Below, in pieces: positions 1 through 7,556 of a stretch of 64,000 bases of DNA (its first letter is position 1; the number at the start of each line of letters is the position of its first letter). Source of the DNA: Clostridiales bacterium (GTDB lineage: Bacteria; Bacillota; Clostridia; Oscillospirales; CAG-272); assembly GCA_022793655.1 (NCBI GenBank), contig JAAWDG010000017.1, forward strand, positions 62,001 through 126,000. Reading direction: 5' to 3'. The notes under the pieces are model-generated. The model worked only from the letters and a program-made list of their open reading frames with translations, was not told the origin of the DNA and did no database searches. Both the position numbers and the translations under genes were made by a program.

Positions 1-152
1 TGCGATCTATTCCTACTCGCTCCTGACAAATCAATTCTAAACAAGTTTGTTTATGAGATTTAGCAGGGCGTATCTACATTATTTGTATTATCGGTAAAGC
101 ATACGCTATCCGATTTTCTGTTGCCAAATCGTTGCCACGAAACGTCAGTTGT
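1..152. other. Left edge of accessory island, no gene
   Basis: No convincing gene is visible. Two short features stand out. GTTGCC is repeated directly with an 11-base period at 120-125 and 131-136, a spacing common in arm-type sites near tyrosine recombinases. ATTCCTACTCG at about 10-20 resembles ATTCCCATTCG at the 3' end of guaA (3598-3608), with 9 of 11 bases equal, so it could be a degenerate attachment-site copy. Both readings are inference, and no recombinase gene lies in the window. Confidence 0.2.
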
Positions 153-965
153 TTATTGATATACCGCAATGGGAAGAACGATAAGGGCAGGTCCTTTGAT
201 AACATCCCGAAGTTCAACAGGATTGTCCATATTCTTTGGCATTGTTCTCCTTTGCGCTCTATTAAGTGGCATCTTCTTGATATCATCGAAGATTTCATCT
301 AACTTGACATTCTGTCCTTTTGGGATTTTTCGAATTACCTTACACAATAAATATGCTTGTCCAACAAAGTTGCTCTGTTCACAACGGAAGTAACTTTCAT
401 CAAGATATGCAACCAATGGATATGCGCCATCTTCAAATTCAAAGACGCACGCTATTTCCTTACCTGCTTTCATTTGTCCTAATGCCGAAAAGCCATTAAC
501 TGCTTCAGTTGCTTTTTTATCAAGTATCTGCTGGTCAGTAATAGTCTCAAAAACAGCCGCCAATTCAGCAATTTTCTTTACACTATCTGTTAGTTCCTTC
601 ATTTTGGAAAACCTTACAGTTACTAAGACCTCAAGAAAATCATCTCGATATAGACCATTGTAATCCGTATCGCTAAGAAACTCATAATACTTTAGCCCAT
701 CATCTTCATCTGCTTTTAGATACTTATAGATTTTTTCAAATTTTGCCGCATCGCTGATGCGCACAGAGCGTTTTACTTCTTCTGACTGTTTTCCAGTATG
801 CGATCCGTTTCCAGACACTATACCGATTGCGCCCTTCCCAGCTAAAGTGTTCTCATTACTGGTTGCAATAGCTTGAGATTCTTCGTCATATGTATAGCCG
901 TCAATCGCAGCAATGTAATCCTCAACTACTTTGGTGTTGAGGTAGAGAAAATTTCTCAATTTCAT
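153..965 (-). CDS. DUF6414-like protein
   Basis: A 270-residue soluble protein without a signal peptide or membrane segment. The N-terminus (LRNFLYLNTKVVEDYIAAI) followed by an acidic YDEE stretch resembles the family annotated as DUF6414, whose function is unknown and whose members I recall near restriction or other accessory loci. The assignment is from memory and moderate. A C-terminal segment around GPALIVLPIAVYQ is hydrophobic and beta-like. The gene is divergent from the controller gene at 1050, so both are probably transcribed from the shared 85-base interval. It likely belongs to the same island as the restriction-modification genes. I do not know its role. Confidence 0.55.
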   Translation of the reverse strand: MKLRNFLYLNTKVVEDYIAAIDGYTYDEESQAIATSNENTLAGKGAIGIVSGNGSHTGKQSEEVKRSVRISDAAKFEKIYKYLKADEDDGLKYYEFLSDTDYNGLYRDDFLEVLVTVRFSKMKELTDSVKKIAELAAVFETITDQQILDKKATEAVNGFSALGQMKAGKEIACVFEFEDGAYPLVAYLDESYFRCEQSNFVGQAYLLCKVIRKIPKGQNVKLDEIFDDIKKMPLNRAQRRTMPKNMDNPVELRDVIKGPALIVLPIAVYQ

Positions 966-1017
966 ATATATCGCCTTTCTTGTTACTTATTGTATGTAGA
1001 CTTTTTGTATTCGTTTC

Positions 1018-1040
1018 TATTATACTCCATATCATGGAGG
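1018..1040 (+). promoter_or_regulatory. Candidate controller operator over -10 and RBS
   Basis: A perfect inverted repeat, CTCCAT-ATC-ATGGAG (1025-1039), lies between a TATACT -10-like box (1021-1026) and the start of the HTH gene at 1050. Its right arm runs into the GGAGG ribosome binding site (1036-1040). A dimeric HTH protein bound here would cover both promoter and RBS, which fits autoregulation by a controller protein. No good -35 box is seen at the usual distance. The function is inference. Confidence 0.4.
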
Positions 1041-1049
1041 ATTGCAACT

Positions 1050-1265
1050 ATGGATATTGTAAAAGTGTTTGGAACAAATCTAAAAAAATATCGCACAATA
1101 ATGGGAATTTCTCAAGAGGCTTTTGCAGATAAATGTGGAATGCATCGGACATATATTAGTGCAATTGAATGTTATCGAAGAAGCATATCGCTTGAAAATA
1201 TTCAGCGTATTGCCGATGCACTTGAAATCGAAACGTACAAACTATTTTTGGAGGAACAACTATGA
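1050..1265 (+). CDS. XRE-family HTH regulator, probable R-M controller
   Basis: A 71-residue helix-turn-helix protein of the Cro/C1 (XRE) type. KYRTIMGISQEAFADKCGMH covers helices 1-2 and the recognition helix follows (RTYISAIECYRRSIS). The size and layout match controller (C) proteins of restriction-modification systems, which time endonuclease expression. The open frame extends upstream to 873, but GGAGG at 1036-1040 fixes the start at 1050. The stop overlaps the endonuclease start at 1262, so the two are translationally coupled. A palindrome at 1025-1039 is the likely autoregulatory site. The HTH fold is clear; the controller role is inferred from context. Confidence 0.8.
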   Translation: MDIVKVFGTNLKKYRTIMGISQEAFADKCGMHRTYISAIECYRRSISLENIQRIADALEIETYKLFLEEQL

Positions 1266-1852
1266 AATTTACAATTAAAAATGATGAATTAGTCACGCTT
1301 AATGGAAGCGAAACACCTGATTTCCCCAAGTATACTTCTCAATTAATTAACTGGGCAAATCAAAATGCACAAGGCACTCGTCCAAAGGTTGTTGGTCAGC
1401 TTTCAGAACTGTTCCCTGAATATGAAAATGCTTGTGATGATGTTTCTATCAATAGCTGGCGTGAATGGTATTTAAAAAGATATCCTGACGCTATTGAAAA
1501 TGCAACAAATAAAATTTTTGCACAAGTAGAAAATCTAAAAGAAGCAATCAGGCTTATTGATAAAGAATTGGTTAAAAAATGGGTTGAGGATTTAGTTATA
1601 ACCAAGACATATAACGGATTATATGTTCAGGAAGCCATTCTATCTAAAATTGCCGAGAAGTTAGGAAAACCCTATAGATTAGCTACTCCAGAAGAAGAGT
1701 CGCAAGGAATTGACGGCTATGTTAGCAAAACTCCTTATTCAGTTAAACCCGATACATATAAAACTATGGGTAGATTATCAGAAGTTATCAATGTTAAGAT
1801 GGTTTACTACACAAAGAAGAAGACTGGAATGACCATTGAAGTTGAAGAATAA
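1262..1852 (+). CDS. MjaI-family type II restriction endonuclease
   Basis: A 196-residue protein matching my memory of the RE_MjaI family. The N-terminal NQNAQGTRPKVVGQ block, the central WREWYLKRYPDAIENA segment and the ATPEEESQGIDGYV segment are characteristic. R.MjaI, the family founder, cuts CTAG, so a CTAG target is inferred and not shown here. The length is usual for the family. Its start overlaps the controller gene by four bases (ATGA). It converges on the methyltransferase at 1888-3162, which would protect the same site. A GCGGAGGC hairpin follows the stop. It is probably an active enzyme, since the frame is intact. Confidence 0.75.
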   Translation: MKFTIKNDELVTLNGSETPDFPKYTSQLINWANQNAQGTRPKVVGQLSELFPEYENACDDVSINSWREWYLKRYPDAIENATNKIFAQVENLKEAIRLIDKELVKKWVEDLVITKTYNGLYVQEAILSKIAEKLGKPYRLATPEEESQGIDGYVSKTPYSVKPDTYKTMGRLSEVINVKMVYYTKKKTGMTIEVEE

Positions 1853-1860
1853 TCTTGTAG

Positions 1861-1887
1861 GCGGAGGCAAAAGCCTCCGCTTGCTCT
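1861..1887. terminator. Hairpin between convergent R-M genes
   Basis: GCGGAGGC-AAAA-GCCTCCGC (1861-1880) forms a perfect 8-bp stem with an AAAA loop, followed on the + strand by TTGCTCTTTACTTT. It sits between the convergent endonuclease and methyltransferase genes and probably ends endonuclease transcription. The T-tract is weak. Confidence 0.6.
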
Positions 1888-3162
1888 TTACTTTGGAAGT
1901 GAATTTATAAATTTCTTTTGGCAAGTATAGTCAAATGATGTGTCAACATAAACATAACCCGTTCTGACTAAATGATTGTTTATAAATGTTTTGTTATCGA
2001 GATATACATAGCATAACAGGTTGTTTTCTGCATCATATTTAATAGTATCGTACTTCAAAAAAACTTTTCGTTTCTGAAATTTCTCTTGCAGAAAACTAAT
2101 AGCTTGTCCTTGATATAACGGATTGGGTTTAATACCTAATAATCGAACAATAAGCCCATTGCTAAGCTCTATTTTGTCAGACGAAATTACTTTCCTTACG
2201 CCGAACAATTCATCCCGTTTGGCTTCTGATTGATCAATTTTTGATCCAAATTGAAGCCTTTTAACATCTACTTTTTTATCCATTTTATGTGGATCGTGAA
2301 AAATATAAGGCAACTGCTCAAAAGATGATGCATTTCCTATTCTGTCTTCATAAAAAGAAACTGTTGAATTATCTCCCAAAACTAACTGATTATTACAGAG
2401 TTTCTCTTTTATAATCGGAGCAAAATCTTTATTGATTTCATATCCTATTGAATTTCTCCCTAAATTTTTTGCCGCAAGGGAGGTTGTACCGCTACCGGCA
2501 AATGGATCAAAAACAGTTTCGCCAACAAAAGAAAACATTTTAATGAGGCGCTTCGGAAGTTCTTCTGGAAACATTGCTATATGTCCAAGTTGTTTAACGC
2601 CATTAAAATTCCAATGAGATGAAAAATACTGGCTCCATTCCTCTTTGGTCATTGCCGAAGCAGCTTTTTGTTCTTTGGTAGGTTTTGGAGCATTACCAAG
2701 CTTTTTGAACAAAAGTATAAACTCATAATCCATTTTTAGTATGCCATTTCGAGGATATGGATAACTTCCCATAATAGCACCGCCACCAGATGTATTCATA
2801 GTAGTAGCTTTTTGCCAAATGATTGCACCCATATAGTCCATACTGAGTGACTCGCAAAATCGAATAATCTCTGTTCTAATAGGAATTACCTTATAACGAC
2901 CGTAATATACAGAACGAGCAAATTGATCACCGATATTTATACACAATCTGCAACCATCAGCTAAAACTCGATTGCATTCTTTCCAAACGAGATTAAGATT
3001 ATTTATGTATTCTTCGTAGCTGTCGTTAAATCCGATTTGGTCTTCTGTTCCATAGTCTTTCAACTGCCAATAGGGCGGGGATGTAATAATTAACTGTACG
3101 GACTTGTCTTTTATTTTATTAAGTGAACGACTATCGCCAAACACTATTTTATGCTCTGTCAT
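1888..3162 (-). CDS. Beta-class DNA methyltransferase with SNase-like C-terminal domain
   Basis: A 424-residue protein. Residues 1-300 are a SAM-dependent DNA methyltransferase: the catalytic motif TSPPYW lies at 27-32 and the SAM motif FDPFAGSGTT at 218-227, the order of beta-class N4-cytosine or N6-adenine enzymes. The neighbouring endonuclease suggests N4 methylation of CTAG (inference). Residues from about 320 to 420 look like a staphylococcal-nuclease (thermonuclease) fold: DKIELSNGLIVRLLGI, a long helix, VFLKYD, LLCYVYLDNK and FINNHLVRTGY align with the SNase core. The acidic active-site residues after RLLGI (usually VDTPE) read IKPNP here, and the second catalytic arginine is also absent, so this domain is probably not catalytic. 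Confidence 0.8.
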   Translation of the reverse strand: MTEHKIVFGDSRSLNKIKDKSVQLIITSPPYWQLKDYGTEDQIGFNDSYEEYINNLNLVWKECNRVLADGCRLCINIGDQFARSVYYGRYKVIPIRTEIIRFCESLSMDYMGAIIWQKATTMNTSGGGAIMGSYPYPRNGILKMDYEFILLFKKLGNAPKPTKEQKAASAMTKEEWSQYFSSHWNFNGVKQLGHIAMFPEELPKRLIKMFSFVGETVFDPFAGSGTTSLAAKNLGRNSIGYEINKDFAPIIKEKLCNNQLVLGDNSTVSFYEDRIGNASSFEQLPYIFHDPHKMDKKVDVKRLQFGSKIDQSEAKRDELFGVRKVISSDKIELSNGLIVRLLGIKPNPLYQGQAISFLQEKFQKRKVFLKYDTIKYDAENNLLCYVYLDNKTFINNHLVRTGYVYVDTSFDYTCQKKFINSLPK

Positions 3163-3175
3163 AATACTAATTCTC

Positions 3176-3388
3176 CTATTTTATCTGTTCGCCGTTTTTC
3201 AAGACAAAGTATTGTTCATAAGTAACATTAAGAACCTCTGCTATTTGATTCAGTTCATTTTGAGTAATGGTATTTCTTTTTAATTTTGCATTAAAGTTTT
3301 GTGGGGTTTGGTTGATCTTTCTTGCTAATTCAGATAAGCTAATGCCCGTTCTTACGCACAAAACTCGTATTTGTTCTGAAGTCGTCAT
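3176..3388 (-). CDS. Small XRE-type HTH protein
   Basis: A 70-residue DNA-binding protein with a complete XRE fold: TGISLSELARKINQTPQNFN is helix-turn-helix and NELNQIAEVLNVTYEQYF is the following helix pair. It is encoded 13 bases upstream of the methyltransferase on the same strand and is probably co-transcribed. It may regulate the methyltransferase, while the other small HTH protein (1050) regulates the endonuclease. An RBS-like GGAGGA precedes the start. The role is inferred from position only. Confidence 0.75.
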   Translation of the reverse strand: MTTSEQIRVLCVRTGISLSELARKINQTPQNFNAKLKRNTITQNELNQIAEVLNVTYEQYFVLKNGEQIK

Positions 3389-3489
3389 AATTCTCCTCCA
3401 TTAGTTATTGTAATTGATATTATAAACCAAACGATTGATATTGTCAATTGTTTCGTGCAATATTCTTATGTTTAATAACGAGAAACAAC

Positions 3490-3537
3490 AAAAGAAAAAA
3501 CGCCGAGTATAGCTCTGAAAATGAGTTATGCTCGGCG
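3490..3537 (-). terminator. guaA intrinsic terminator
   Basis: A 15-bp stem with two G-T type mismatches (arms 3501-3515 and 3523-3537, starting CGCCGAG on the left and ending CTCGGCG on the right) is followed on the minus strand by TTTTTTCTTT. It lies just downstream of the guaA stop and separates guaA from the island. Confidence 0.85.
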
Positions 3538-3594
3538 TAGATTTTATGCGTAGATAAATCTGCATTCACAACTTCCGTTGCACGATTATGGATA

Positions 3595-5472
3595 TTATTC
3601 CCATTCGACGGTGGCAGGCGGTTTGCCTGTCACATCGTAGAAAATATGGCTGATAGAATTGCCAACTTTCGCTTTGATTTCTGCTACCGTTTTCTCCAAA
3701 GCCTCAATCGAAAAATCCTCACCTGGAACGGCGCTGCGAGCGGTCATAAAATCGCTTGTACACACAGCACGAATCGCACAAGAATACTTCTTGCCTTCAC
3801 TCTTGGACATTGGAAACAAAACAGCAAAACACTGTGCTATCTTTGGATTCAGCACATGGCTGGTTACAATGGCATCAATTTCGCGCAGCAAATCAGCCGT
3901 TTCAGGCGAAATATGTAAGCCTTCGCATGTTACCGTACCCTGTGCAGGGCCATCCAGCGCATAGGCAACCCGGTTGATAAAAGAAAACTCGTTCGGAATG
4001 CCTTTCGCGACGCTCATTACCTCTGGCCAACATACTTGCTGTAAATCCTGCGGTCCATACAAACATGACAAAGTTTTATACGAACGGTTATCACCCTGCA
4101 CACCAACAGAGCGTACTGGACCCATTTCGATCGAATAGCGGCCCTCGCCCACACGCTGCACATAATCACGCACAGCCTGTTTTTGGCTTTCTGAGCGCTC
4201 TGGTTCTGGTCCATCACAGCAAATTAATCGAACGCCCAACCCAGGGCCTGGGAACGGCTGTCTTGAAGCAATCGACTCATCAAGACCCAGCATTCTGGCA
4301 ACCTGACGTACCTCGTCTTTATGCCAATCCCAGTTTGTCTCAATAATCATACCCCTCTCACGCGCTTTGCGGACAATATCCACATCGTTATGATGGGTCT
4401 TGATTTTATGCGCATAACCAGAAACATCCGGATTGCCGCTTTCAATCAAATCGGGACGAAGGGTACCCTGCGCCAAAAACGTATCCTCAAAACGATCAAT
4501 GCCAAAAGAAAGCGCTGCTTCCCTTGTCACTTTAATAAACATAGAACCAATGATTTTGCGCTTCATTTCCGGATCTATCGTCTCGGATAAGGGGCCAATT
4601 TCTACACCCTCTCCATCACAGTCAATTTTATCATAGAAAAACGCATCCATCGCGTTGACGCGCTTTAAATGAATCAGACCTAAATCCTTTAAATTGTCAC
4701 AAATCACATCGCTCTCATCTTTACGCATCAAACCATGATCAATATGAATGGCATAAACCTTGTCGGGCGAAAGCGCTTTTAATAATAAAGCGGCTGTAAC
4801 CGCCGAATCAACTCCGCCGCTGACCAAAACCAATACCTTATTATCGCCAACTCGTTTGCGAATCATATCGATCGAAGTTTGAATCCGGTCTTCTAACGCA
4901 TAAACCTCGGTAAGACCGCACATTTTGCGCAAAAAGTTCTCTAACATCGTCCGGCCGTTTACTGTAGGTTCTACTTCTGGATGGAACTGCACAGCCACAA
5001 TCTTTTTTTCGGGATTATAAATTCCCGCGCAAACCCCCTCGGTGCTCGCCACCGTTGTAAAACCAGGTGCAAATACACTGACAGCGTCGCCATGGCTCAT
5101 CAGCACAGCTTCTTTGCTGCTAAGACCATCAAATAAAGGGCAAGAAGTATCCACATCGATTTCCAATTGGCCGTATTCGGTTTTAACCTCTGGTTTCACC
5201 ACACCGCCAAAATGCTCATTAATCAGATGCATGCCATAACAAATACCCAGCATGGGCTTGCCAAGATCAAAAATGGCAGGATCATACGCCGGCGCGCCCG
5301 CCGCCCAAACGCTGGAAGGCCCGCCGCTGAAAATAATCGCGTTATAAGGCTTTATCTTATCAATATCCACACCAAGCGGAAAAATATCAGTATATACGCC
5401 TAACTCCCGCACCTTTCGGTCAATGACCTTTGTGTATTGTCCGCCGCAATCAAGAATAGCTACTTTTTCCAT
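3595..5472 (-). CDS. guaA: GMP synthase (glutamine-hydrolysing), long form
   Basis: Converts XMP, ATP and glutamine to GMP. Residues 1-190 are the class I glutamine amidotransferase, with the nucleophile in GICYGMH and the catalytic pair in FHPEVEP. The ATP-pyrophosphatase domain follows, with the P-loop VSGGVDS. The C-terminal dimerization domain ends in KPPATVEWE, the classical GuaA terminus. At 625 residues it is about 100 longer than the common 510-525-residue bacterial enzyme. The additional length lies after the ATPase core (around HHNDVDIVRKARERG through ICCDGPEPERSESQ and beyond) and recalls the longer eukaryotic type. GGAGG precedes the ATG. The gene is single, with its own terminator at 3490-3537. 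Confidence 0.97.
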   Translation of the reverse strand: MEKVAILDCGGQYTKVIDRKVRELGVYTDIFPLGVDIDKIKPYNAIIFSGGPSSVWAAGAPAYDPAIFDLGKPMLGICYGMHLINEHFGGVVKPEVKTEYGQLEIDVDTSCPLFDGLSSKEAVLMSHGDAVSVFAPGFTTVASTEGVCAGIYNPEKKIVAVQFHPEVEPTVNGRTMLENFLRKMCGLTEVYALEDRIQTSIDMIRKRVGDNKVLVLVSGGVDSAVTAALLLKALSPDKVYAIHIDHGLMRKDESDVICDNLKDLGLIHLKRVNAMDAFFYDKIDCDGEGVEIGPLSETIDPEMKRKIIGSMFIKVTREAALSFGIDRFEDTFLAQGTLRPDLIESGNPDVSGYAHKIKTHHNDVDIVRKARERGMIIETNWDWHKDEVRQVARMLGLDESIASRQPFPGPGLGVRLICCDGPEPERSESQKQAVRDYVQRVGEGRYSIEMGPVRSVGVQGDNRSYKTLSCLYGPQDLQQVCWPEVMSVAKGIPNEFSFINRVAYALDGPAQGTVTCEGLHISPETADLLREIDAIVTSHVLNPKIAQCFAVLFPMSKSEGKKYSCAIRAVCTSDFMTARSAVPGEDFSIEALEKTVAEIKAKVGNSISHIFYDVTGKPPATVEWE

Positions 5473-5677
5473 ATTTAGCCTCCGTGCTGCGACTTTTATA
5501 GGAGCAGCTTATCACTCAAGTTTTAGCGCAGCTCAAAACTTGCCGATTGAAAATTAAGTTTTTCAATCTTCGCCCCGAAATTCACTATTTTTGTCATTAT
5601 ATCAAAATTTCAGCCTATTTTCAATATAAAAACGAACAATATTCTGACTTCTGCATATAATGAGATTGGTGAGTATT

Positions 5678-6331
5678 ATGTACATACAAATGAAAGCACT
5701 AAGACATACCAGGCGCGGGCGGCCAATTCGTTTTCGTATTTTACTATTACTGCTTATTTTTTTATTAGCGGCTGCTATTATTTTTAGCAGTATTCAGATT
5801 GATCCACTCATGGCGGAACTCGCCGAAGCGGCCGCGTTGAATATGTTTAATGACACGGTAAATAACGCCTATGATGATTTTATGAGCAAAAATGATATGA
5901 GCTATCATTCGTTAGTCACCATCACCAAAAATGAAAAAGGTCAGATTACCTCTATCACCACCGACGCTGAAAAACTTAACCGCATGTGTGTGGATATCAA
6001 CAATACAATTTCGGCTATGATGGAAAATGAACAGGTGAAAGTCAAGGTGCCGCTGGGTTCGCTCACCCACATTGATCTCTTGCAAGGCAAAGGCCCCTCT
6101 TTTGTTGTGGAGCTAACACAGTCTAACACCGAAGAAACACTGACCAAAACCACCTTTCGTGAAGCAGGGCTCAATCAAACTGAACATATTATTCTTTTTA
6201 TCGTCAATATGACCATGACGCTTATACTGCCAAACACCACCGCATATTACGAATATACACAAGAATTTGTTGTGGCCCAGTCGGTGATTGTGGGGGATGT
6301 GCCCTCCTACTATTTAACCCCCGCTGAATAG
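5678..6331 (+). CDS. yunB: Sporulation protein YunB
   Basis: A 217-residue protein with one N-terminal membrane segment (FRILLLLLIFLLAAAIIF) after a basic stretch, then an extracytoplasmic domain. The features VKVPLGSLTHIDLLQGKGP and the C-terminal YYEYTQEFVVAQSVIVG match YunB, a mother-cell sporulation protein of unknown biochemical activity. An upstream in-frame ATG exists at 5660, but CATATAAT at 5654-5661 looks like a -10 element that would place the transcript start beyond it, and GGTGAG precedes the ATG at 5678, so I chose 5678. A bidirectional terminator follows at 6350-6410. Control by a sporulation sigma factor is likely from the family, but a matching -35 is not evident. Confidence 0.8.
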   Translation: MYIQMKALRHTRRGRPIRFRILLLLLIFLLAAAIIFSSIQIDPLMAELAEAAALNMFNDTVNNAYDDFMSKNDMSYHSLVTITKNEKGQITSITTDAEKLNRMCVDINNTISAMMENEQVKVKVPLGSLTHIDLLQGKGPSFVVELTQSNTEETLTKTTFREAGLNQTEHIILFIVNMTMTLILPNTTAYYEYTQEFVVAQSVIVGDVPSYYLTPAE

Positions 6332-6349
6332 TAGTTCCGCTTTCGCCAA

Positions 6350-6412
6350 TACAGAAAAAGTTGATTAAGGCAGCGCTGGCCGCGCTGCCTTAATCAACTT
6401 TAAATATTTTTT
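6350..6412. terminator. Bidirectional terminator shared by yunB and spoVM
   Basis: A perfect 18-bp inverted repeat (arms 6358-6375 and 6383-6400, starting AAGTTGATTAAGG) with a 7-base loop. On the + strand it is followed by a T-rich run to 6412 and serves yunB. On the minus strand it is followed by CTTTTTCTG and serves the rsgA-spoVM transcript. The spoVM stop codon lies inside its stem. Confidence 0.9.
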
Positions 6413-6461
6413 TAAGTAAAGGACGCAGCACCTTAGGCGATTTAATCACAACGATTTTCAA
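6390..6461 (-). CDS. spoVM: SpoVM-like micro-protein
   Basis: A 23-residue ORF with a TTG start at 6461, six bases after a strong GGAGGG. Its sequence begins M-K-I and contains IKSPKVL. It lines up without gaps with the start of B. subtilis SpoVM (26 residues, containing IKLPKFL), including the proline at position 9 that is important there for membrane-curvature sensing; the rest is amphipathic (LLKKIFKV). SpoVM marks the forespore surface and anchors the coat protein SpoIVA. Gene context agrees: in B. subtilis spoVM lies close to rsgA, and here it directly follows rsgA on the same strand. Its stop codon is within the terminator stem. Too short for automatic callers; the identity is inferred from motif, length and context. 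Confidence 0.8.
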   Translation of the reverse strand: MKIVVIKSPKVLRPLLKKIFKVD

Positions 6462-6510
6462 TGGGTTCCCTCCATACTTTTCAGTTTAATACATTATATG
6501 AAGGTTTCGC

Positions 6511-7431
6511 CTATTTGCTATTCCAAGGTTTTTTATCTTTAATATCTTTATATATTTGTAAAAAACTCTGATGTCTTGTAGCGGGTATTTTTCCATCTCT
6601 CACAGCCGCCAAAACGGCGCACCCCTCTTCGGCTGTATGGGTACAGCCGGTATATCGGCAGGCATGCAAAAATGGCTCAAATTCGCGAAATGTCCATGGC
6701 AACGCTTCTTTATCATAAAAATCGAAACGGACAAAATCCAACATAGAAAAGCCAGGTGTATCTGCTATATAACCTTCCGCCGTAAAATCGGCCATTTCTG
6801 CCAGCGGAAAAAGCTGCACATGACGTGTCGTATGTCGCCCACGTGATGTTTTGTGGCTCACTTCACCTGTTTCAAGCGCCATATTCGGAAAAAGTGCGTT
6901 CATCAGCGTTGATTTACCGACACCAGAAGCCCCCGCAAAAGCAGCAATGCGGCCTTGCAAATGCCGCGTGATATAAGTTCGCAGCGCATCAACGCCCGCT
7001 TTCGTCTTTGAAGATACCGCATACACAACAAAACCGCATGCCTCATATAGCTGCACCAAAGACTCTGCCGTTTCAGGCGCTAAGTCATTTTTGGTAACCA
7101 CAATCACCGGCGTAATCTGATTATACTCGGCAATCGAAATTAATTTGTCGGCCGTCAGTAAATCGGGTACGGGATCAGTGCTTGGCAGCACAATAAATAA
7201 AACATCTAAATTCGCAATGGGCGGCCGAATCAAAACATTACGGCGAGGCCCGATTGATTCAATCACTTGATTGCCGCCCGCATCGGCAGCGATCTCGACC
7301 CGATCCCCAATCATAGGCTTGATTTTCTCATGCCGAAACACACCTTTGGCCTTACAAAAGACAAGACTGCCATCATTTAAACGGATGTCATAGAGACCTC
7401 CTAAACCTTTTACAATGATTCCCTCCACCAT
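6511..7431 (-). CDS. rsgA: Ribosome small-subunit-dependent GTPase RsgA
   Basis: A circularly permuted GTPase that checks maturation of the 30S subunit. It has an N-terminal OB-fold (GIIVKGLGGLYDIRL), then the permuted G-motifs: TKND (G4), SSKTKAG (G5), the P-loop GASGVGKSTLMN and DTPG (G3). The C-terminal zinc-binding region has CRYTGCTH with a downstream cysteine. The open frame reaches 7476, but GAGAGGTGAC immediately before the ATG at 7431 and family alignment support this start, giving 306 residues. It is followed by spoVM on the same strand and probably shares its transcript. Confidence 0.95.
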   Translation of the reverse strand: MVEGIIVKGLGGLYDIRLNDGSLVFCKAKGVFRHEKIKPMIGDRVEIAADAGGNQVIESIGPRRNVLIRPPIANLDVLFIVLPSTDPVPDLLTADKLISIAEYNQITPVIVVTKNDLAPETAESLVQLYEACGFVVYAVSSKTKAGVDALRTYITRHLQGRIAAFAGASGVGKSTLMNALFPNMALETGEVSHKTSRGRHTTRHVQLFPLAEMADFTAEGYIADTPGFSMLDFVRFDFYDKEALPWTFREFEPFLHACRYTGCTHTAEEGCAVLAAVRDGKIPATRHQSFLQIYKDIKDKKPWNSK

Positions 7432-7556
7432 GTCACCTCTCCCCGTTATTTTAGCATATCCATCCCTTGTTGGCAAGCTATTTTCTGCCGGTAATCTAAC
7501 TATATATGCAGTGCTATTTCATCAGCAGGCAAATATTCATTCGAGATTGTTTGATT

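Noticed and set aside
74-298. 74-codon minus-strand ORF at the left edge
   Set aside because: It overlaps the DUF6414-like gene in another frame and has no RBS or recognisable motif.
5635-5661. Sigma-E promoter for yunB
   Set aside because: The -10-like CATATAAT is good, but the nearest -35-like element is about four bases too close, so I do not list it as a promoter.
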